Positions 60,054 through 64,000 of a stretch of DNA of 64,000 bases are shown here, piece by piece. Both the position numbers and the translations under genes were made by a program. Location of the stretch: the NCBI RefSeq assembly GCF_007754425.1, contig NZ_CP037452.1, forward strand, positions 558,001 through 622,000, in the 5' to 3' direction. Below the pieces are notes generated by a model. That model was not told the DNA's origin. It saw nothing but the letters and a program-made list of their open reading frames with translations, and did no database searches. Source of the DNA: Gimesia fumaroli (GTDB lineage Bacteria > Planctomycetota > Planctomycetia > Planctomycetales > Planctomycetaceae). Every line of letters starts with the position of its first letter. The stretch's first letter is position 1.

Positions 60054-61924
60054 ATCAACTGATCCGAGTTCCCACACAGAAACAATCTCCATCGCGACAG
60101 AAGAGATCGTTCTATTCATCAAAGCAGCTCTTTCAGAAGAGCATGGCTGGTATCCTGATTTCTGGTGATTCAGGATTTGGAAAGTCGAATGCGATGAAGG
60201 TGCTGATGCAATCATTGGCTCTTGAGGGATACGGGTGGATGTTTATTAGTCCACATGGCGAAGATCCTGAAGATATGCGTGATTGGTGTCTGGCACAAAA
60301 GGAATCAATCCGTAACCGAGTGATCTACATCGATCCGGCTGATACGTCACGGACGACGTGTATCAATCCCCTTTCGGTGGAACCAAGCTCTGACCCCATT
60401 CAATATCGTGCCCGGTTGACCAATAAAATCGGGCATGTCAGCCGGATTCTGCTGGCTGCCTGGGGCGAAGAAGATTTCAATAGCCGGCCTCGGCTGTTTA
60501 CCTGGACGATGCGCATTCTGACCACACTGGCTCAACTTGGTCTACCGCTTGCCGATGCCAAACAATTCCTTGATGTCGGTTCAGATATTTACAATGCTCT
60601 CGTACAAGCAGTGCCGGACGTGATGGCAAGACACTTCTTTGAGCACCTGGCTGCCGGGCGTCCGCAGGATATTCGAGAGGAAATAGAAAGCACTCGCAAT
60701 CGTATTCTCGGGTTTTTCAGCAATCCGATTACCGAAGCGATGCTCTCCCGGACAACGAGTGTGCTCGACTTCGGACAGTTACGCCGAAAGAATGCGATCG
60801 TAATTGTGAATCTCAGGCGGGGTGGTGTATTACGGGAAGAAGACCAGCAGATTCTCGCGAATCTGTTCATCGCCGAGTTGTTGCATGATGTGTTCAACAG
60901 CGAAAGACCAGTCCCCTATTTCGCTTTCTTAGACGAGCTTCCGGTCTTTGCCAAAGGGTCGGGACCGGAACTGACAGCAGCAGCCGGTCAAATACGGAAG
61001 TTTTTATTGCGGCTGGTTTGTGCCACACAGGGAGCCAATCCATTTCCGGATCGTGCAGATGATCGTTTGCTCAATGCGTTGATTGGTCAGTGTGGGCTGC
61101 ATTTTTTGTTCCGGCATAAGCACCCCTATGATGCGAAGTTTTTCGGAGAGATCATTGGTCTTCCCACCTATGATCCTAAACGTGTCAAACACGAAATGGT
61201 GCAGACCCAGCAATATCAGGCAGGGCATGATCTCGTCACGTTGATGGATCGCAGTGAAAGTGAGTCTGAAACGGAGGGCACCGGTGGCTCCGAATCGGAT
61301 GGCACGACTGACACCGAACAATGGAGTGATACCGACAGTCATTCAACGGGGACATCAAACAACCGCTCTGATTCATCAGGTTATACCAAGCAGATGCAAC
61401 AACTCCAGAATGCGGTGAGTCAGTCTCAGTCCCAGGCGACTGGGACTTCGACCAATAGTTCGGAAGGAAAGTCTACGACAAAGGGAGGATCACGAGGGAA
61501 CTCTCATCAGACCAGTCGCAGTTGGTCGAAATCAGCCGGAAAAACGTTCGGAAAAACATATAAACAATCGCTGGTTCCCCGACTGCGGTGGCGGTCGGTG
61601 GTGACCGGGATTACCTATTTTACTCCCCAGGAACATCAGATGATGAATGCCACGCTGCTTGCGTCGCTACAGATTGGAGAAGCGATTGCCCACGGATCAG
61701 AGAACCCGATGAAGATTCAGTTCCCTCTCGCACAAGACCCCGCAAGATGGTCGCCCAGATTTGTGGCTCAACATGTCGAACAATACTTACAAATTCTGAC
61801 CCAGATATTTCCTTCGCCGCGCGAGGTGTTGCAAGCACACCAAACTGAACTGGAAACCATGATCAAAAATCTGGGGCTGGCATTGCCGGAAAAAGATACC
61901 GGTGATGACCCTTTCCCCAATTGA
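60050..61924 (+). CDS. TraG/VirD4-like ATPase, copy 2, with Ser-rich insertion
   Basis: The protein has 624 residues. Walker A is ISGDSGFGKSNAMKV near 37-51, then FISPHGEDPEDM and YIDPADTSRTTCINPLSV, the same pattern as the ATPase at 34549. Walker B is FAFLDELPVFAK near 293-304, and the sensor LRLVCATQGANPF follows. Residues about 402-498 are an unusual low-complexity segment of Ser, Thr, Gly and acidic residues (SESESETEGTGGSESDG and onward) inside the C-terminal part, where related ATPases keep structured sequence. It is coupled to the coiled-coil protein upstream and to the second replication-relaxation gene 10 bases downstream. It probably moves DNA during transfer. Confidence 0.75.
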   Translation: MNQLIRVPTQKQSPSRQKRSFYSSKQLFQKSMAGILISGDSGFGKSNAMKVLMQSLALEGYGWMFISPHGEDPEDMRDWCLAQKESIRNRVIYIDPADTSRTTCINPLSVEPSSDPIQYRARLTNKIGHVSRILLAAWGEEDFNSRPRLFTWTMRILTTLAQLGLPLADAKQFLDVGSDIYNALVQAVPDVMARHFFEHLAAGRPQDIREEIESTRNRILGFFSNPITEAMLSRTTSVLDFGQLRRKNAIVIVNLRRGGVLREEDQQILANLFIAELLHDVFNSERPVPYFAFLDELPVFAKGSGPELTAAAGQIRKFLLRLVCATQGANPFPDRADDRLLNALIGQCGLHFLFRHKHPYDAKFFGEIIGLPTYDPKRVKHEMVQTQQYQAGHDLVTLMDRSESESETEGTGGSESDGTTDTEQWSDTDSHSTGTSNNRSDSSGYTKQMQQLQNAVSQSQSQATGTSTNSSEGKSTTKGGSRGNSHQTSRSWSKSAGKTFGKTYKQSLVPRLRWRSVVTGITYFTPQEHQMMNATLLASLQIGEAIAHGSENPMKIQFPLAQDPARWSPRFVAQHVEQYLQILTQIFPSPREVLQAHQTELETMIKNLGLALPEKDTGDDPFPN

Positions 61925-61933
61925 AGGTGAACC

Positions 61934-62869
61934 ATGATAACCACACGTGACATCCCGGTACTTGCTGCCTTGGGACGGTATTTTCTGATGAACCGTCGCA
62001 TGATCCAGCAGGAGTGTTATCCGACCGACGTGGATGGTCGGCTTTCACGTCGGCGCCTCTCGGCACTGGTGCGGGATGGTTATATCAGCAAACAAAGAAT
62101 GCTGGTTGTCAACCCGCGCGATGAGACACCTGCTCCCGTCTATCATCTGGCGAAGCAGGGTTGCCAGTTTTTAGCGGAGCATTTTGAAGATGATCGGTAT
62201 TTAGCGAAACCGACCAGCATTGCGCAGCCGATGCACCTGTACCATTATCTGGCAGTCGCCAACACGCATATTTTGCTCGACAAAGCGATTGCACAGAGCG
62301 AAGTCAAATTGATGACCTGGTGCAACGAGCAGGAGTTTCTCAATCCGGAGAACCCTGATCCCAAGCAGCGAATTCGCTTATATGCTGAACTGAAGACAGC
62401 CCCTAAAAAAATCATCTGTGCTCCGGACTCCGGTTTTCTGCTGGAAGTAGACGGGCATCGTGGCGTCTTTTACCTGGAGCAGGATCGAGACCGTGATAAC
62501 TACAGTCACAATCGTGTCGCTGCGTTGAAGTCTCCCGGCTATACGGAACTCCATCGCCAACAACGGCATCGGAAACAGTTTCCGGCCACGACTCTGAATC
62601 GGTTCACCGTGGTGATGGTTGCACCGAATGAAAAACGGCGCGATGCATTACGGCGTGCTTTTCATAAAAAAACAGGCGCGGATTTCTGGCGGTTCGCCTC
62701 ACTGACGGAATTAACACCCCAAACATTCCTGCATGAACGGGTCTGGTATCGTACCGATTCCGCCGAGCCACAACCGTTGGTCAAGACAACGGCACCGTCA
62801 ACCATATCATCGGAACTAACTCTCAATAGAGAGGAGACAGACAATGCGTTGGCCCTCTCAAAACCATGA
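61934..62869 (+). CDS. Replication-relaxation family protein, copy 2
   Basis: This 311-residue protein starts with a winged-helix (RDIPVLAALGRYFLMNRRMIQQECY), continues SRRRLSALVRDGYISKQRM and the strand VYHLAKQGCQFLAEHF, then has a nuclease-like core KIICAPDSGFLLEVDGHRGVFYLEQDRDRDN (Asp and Glu positions as in the copy at 33387). It follows the second TraG-like ATPase closely. The pair mirrors the first module in reverse order. Function: plasmid relaxation or mobilisation by family. Confidence 0.68.
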   Translation: MITTRDIPVLAALGRYFLMNRRMIQQECYPTDVDGRLSRRRLSALVRDGYISKQRMLVVNPRDETPAPVYHLAKQGCQFLAEHFEDDRYLAKPTSIAQPMHLYHYLAVANTHILLDKAIAQSEVKLMTWCNEQEFLNPENPDPKQRIRLYAELKTAPKKIICAPDSGFLLEVDGHRGVFYLEQDRDRDNYSHNRVAALKSPGYTELHRQQRHRKQFPATTLNRFTVVMVAPNEKRRDALRRAFHKKTGADFWRFASLTELTPQTFLHERVWYRTDSAEPQPLVKTTAPSTISSELTLNREETDNALALSKP

Positions 62870-63185
62870 TCAAATCGTCTGTTTCCGGGTCTCCGGGCAG
62901 GTCTCCGCCCCGACATACGCGGGCTGTTTTGTGGGTTGTATGTGTATTTGTTTGCCCACCAACGACTTACGGGTGCCGGGGCTGTCATTCGGCAAGCTCA
63001 ATCCAGCCCCGACCTCACAGCTTTCCAGGGGGGGAACGAGTCAACCTGTGAGGTCGGGGCTAGATCGCCCCCGACACCCCCGGAAAACCATCCGTCAGCT
63101 CCCGGCCATATGCCTGCCGCTGTCGAACAATTTCCCACTCTTCTTCCTCTGGTCAGAAGAGCATAAGTCGTACGCCATCCCATGT
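62870..63185. other. Region without a supported gene
   Basis: A long frame runs through here on the plus strand, but its product in this part is Cys/Pro/Arg-rich and unlike a protein. A direct repeat-like pair occurs: GACCTCACAG near 63012 and CTGTGAGGTC near 63046, forming a 10-bp inverted repeat around a GGGGGG tract. Confidence 0.4.
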
Positions 63186-63818
63186 ATGTTGTTTTGTTTT
63201 TTACGAACCGGCAATGCCGGGCTGTTTTTGTTTGGCCGACAGCACGTAAGTCTGCATAACAGTCCATTGCGTACATTTCATGAGATTAAATTCCGGCATA
63301 ACCGGATTGAATACATCCAGGAAGTTCGAGATCTCTTGTACACGCTGACACGGCAGCGTTTTACAGGAGCGAACTTTTTCGATGTCCGCCCACGGGCGGT
63401 TTTTGTACCCCATTTCACCCCTAATTGTATGGAACACGTACCAACCACAGTTCGACACGATGTCGATTCCAAAATGATGGCACCAATTGTCATTGCGAAA
63501 CCACATTGGTTTCAGTTTTGGAAACAGCCCACTCTTGTCAATATGCAACTGCTCGCCCGCCAGGTCGACCTTGCTAATGACTGGAATCGGTTGACAGAAC
63601 AGAGGCGAATGCTTCTCGAAGATCTAAGCAGTTTTCAGAAGCAGACAACTCAGTTCAAAAAACAGGAAGGAAAGTGGCGAAACCTGTTTCAAACCATCGA
63701 GTGGGCTTCACAGCCAACTCGAAAATCCAACAAGCCCCGTGTCCTCCCGGGCATGGGACTTGAATTGAGCCTCCTGGCTCTGCATTTGGTGGTAGGAGTC
63801 GCATTTATGATGATCTAA
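63186..63818 (+). CDS. Hypothetical protein with C-terminal membrane segment
   Basis: This is the end part of a frame that opens at 62844; the start is uncertain, ATG at 63186 being one option and 63429 or 63474 others. The last 120 residues look protein-like: APIVIAKPHWFQFW, a coiled segment RLTEQRRMLLEDLSSFQKQTTQFKKQ, and a hydrophobic end LELSLLALHLVVGVAFMMI that could be a tail anchor. No family recognised. It closes the second transfer module. Confidence 0.4.
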   Translation: MLFCFLRTGNAGLFLFGRQHVSLHNSPLRTFHEIKFRHNRIEYIQEVRDLLYTLTRQRFTGANFFDVRPRAVFVPHFTPNCMEHVPTTVRHDVDSKMMAPIVIAKPHWFQFWKQPTLVNMQLLARQVDLANDWNRLTEQRRMLLEDLSSFQKQTTQFKKQEGKWRNLFQTIEWASQPTRKSNKPRVLPGMGLELSLLALHLVVGVAFMMI

Positions 63819-63861
63819 CCATCATGACGGAAGCGATTCCGAAGGAGTGAGAACAGTGTGT

Positions 63862-63894
63862 CATACAGAAGTTGCCGTTGTCAACTTCTGTATG
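63862..63894. repeat. 13-bp perfect inverted repeat
   Basis: CATACAGAAGTTG (63862-63874) and CAACTTCTGTATG (63882-63894) with a 7-base loop. There is no T run after either arm, so it is a regulatory or structural site rather than a simple terminator. Confidence 0.7.
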
Positions 63895-64000
63895 CAGGCT
63901 CGCGGATGTGTTGAGTGTCGTTTTCGAACGTACCAGACGCTTTCTAAAGCTGACCATGATTCCCATCAGGAATCCAACTCGATGAGCAGGTTATTCTCCC

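Noticed and set aside
62844-63185. Upstream part of the last long plus-strand frame
   Set aside because: The predicted product here is Cys/Pro/Arg-rich with no protein-like pattern and overlaps the end of the preceding gene; only the later part is plausible.

Overview
The window is accessory DNA from a bacterium, probably a member of the Planctomycetota. That assignment is an inference from gene content: CHAT/TPR proteins with a small ECF sigma factor, replication-relaxation proteins beside VirD4/TraG-like ATPases, and IS66/IS3-type elements. No rRNA or core housekeeping gene was found to confirm it. It reads as an integrated plasmid or integrative element carrying several defence or conflict cassettes.

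Layout. 1-4.3 kb looks like the flank: a partial gene, three small paralogues that share an N-terminal block (MPNSNP-x-C-x-PP), a frameshifted family-2 glycosyltransferase and a sulfotransferase-like gene. At 4.36-4.41 kb lies only the 3' half of a tRNA-Leu(GAG) with its terminator, a typical attachment-site remnant; everything to its right is then probably the inserted element. 4.8-20.5 kb is one large DNA-phosphorothioation-type locus. A cysteine desulfurase diverges from a DUF4007 protein, a 1134-residue ATPase and a PAPS-reductase-like ATP pyrophosphatase (SspA, SspB, SspC and SspD-like). These converge on a seven-gene minus-strand operon: GIY-YIG protein, DGQHR (DndB-like) protein, PLD-helicase, a small protein, an SMC/DndD-like ATPase, another small protein, and a large protein with sigma-4-like and alpha-CTD-like motifs. 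I recognise no SspE.

20.6-23.4 kb carries a TGACA-rich iteron-like region, a lysine-rich coiled-coil protein and a tandem winged-helix initiator, followed by a series of hairpins. 24.1-28.4 kb holds a striking fusion of nucleoside phosphorylase, STAND-type P-loop NTPase and HD domain, coupled by a 1-bp overlap to a four-helix membrane protein. 28.4-32 kb has an ISL3 remnant and unknown genes. 32.1-43.4 kb is plasmid backbone: primase, replication-relaxation protein, TraG-like ATPase, a RelE/ParE-type toxin pair, Fic with a convergent VbhA-like small gene, and a giant coiled-coil methyltransferase.

43.5-51.2 kb has an XRE regulator and a 38-codon peptide gene with its own promoter, palindromic operator and terminator, then a decayed cluster: methyltransferase, B3/B4 protein, and a B12-type radical SAM gene broken by an IS3 and an IS66 element. 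The IS66 8-bp target duplication lets the original start of the broken gene be reconstructed. 51.8-56.5 kb is a CHAT-protease/TPR gene with an ECF sigma factor and two paralogous small proteins. Divergent from it, 56.7-59.3 kb encodes E2-like, JAB/JAMM and E1/ThiF proteins, followed by a second TraG-like ATPase and a second replication-relaxation protein up to 63 kb.

All functions are read from motifs by eye; no database search was possible.
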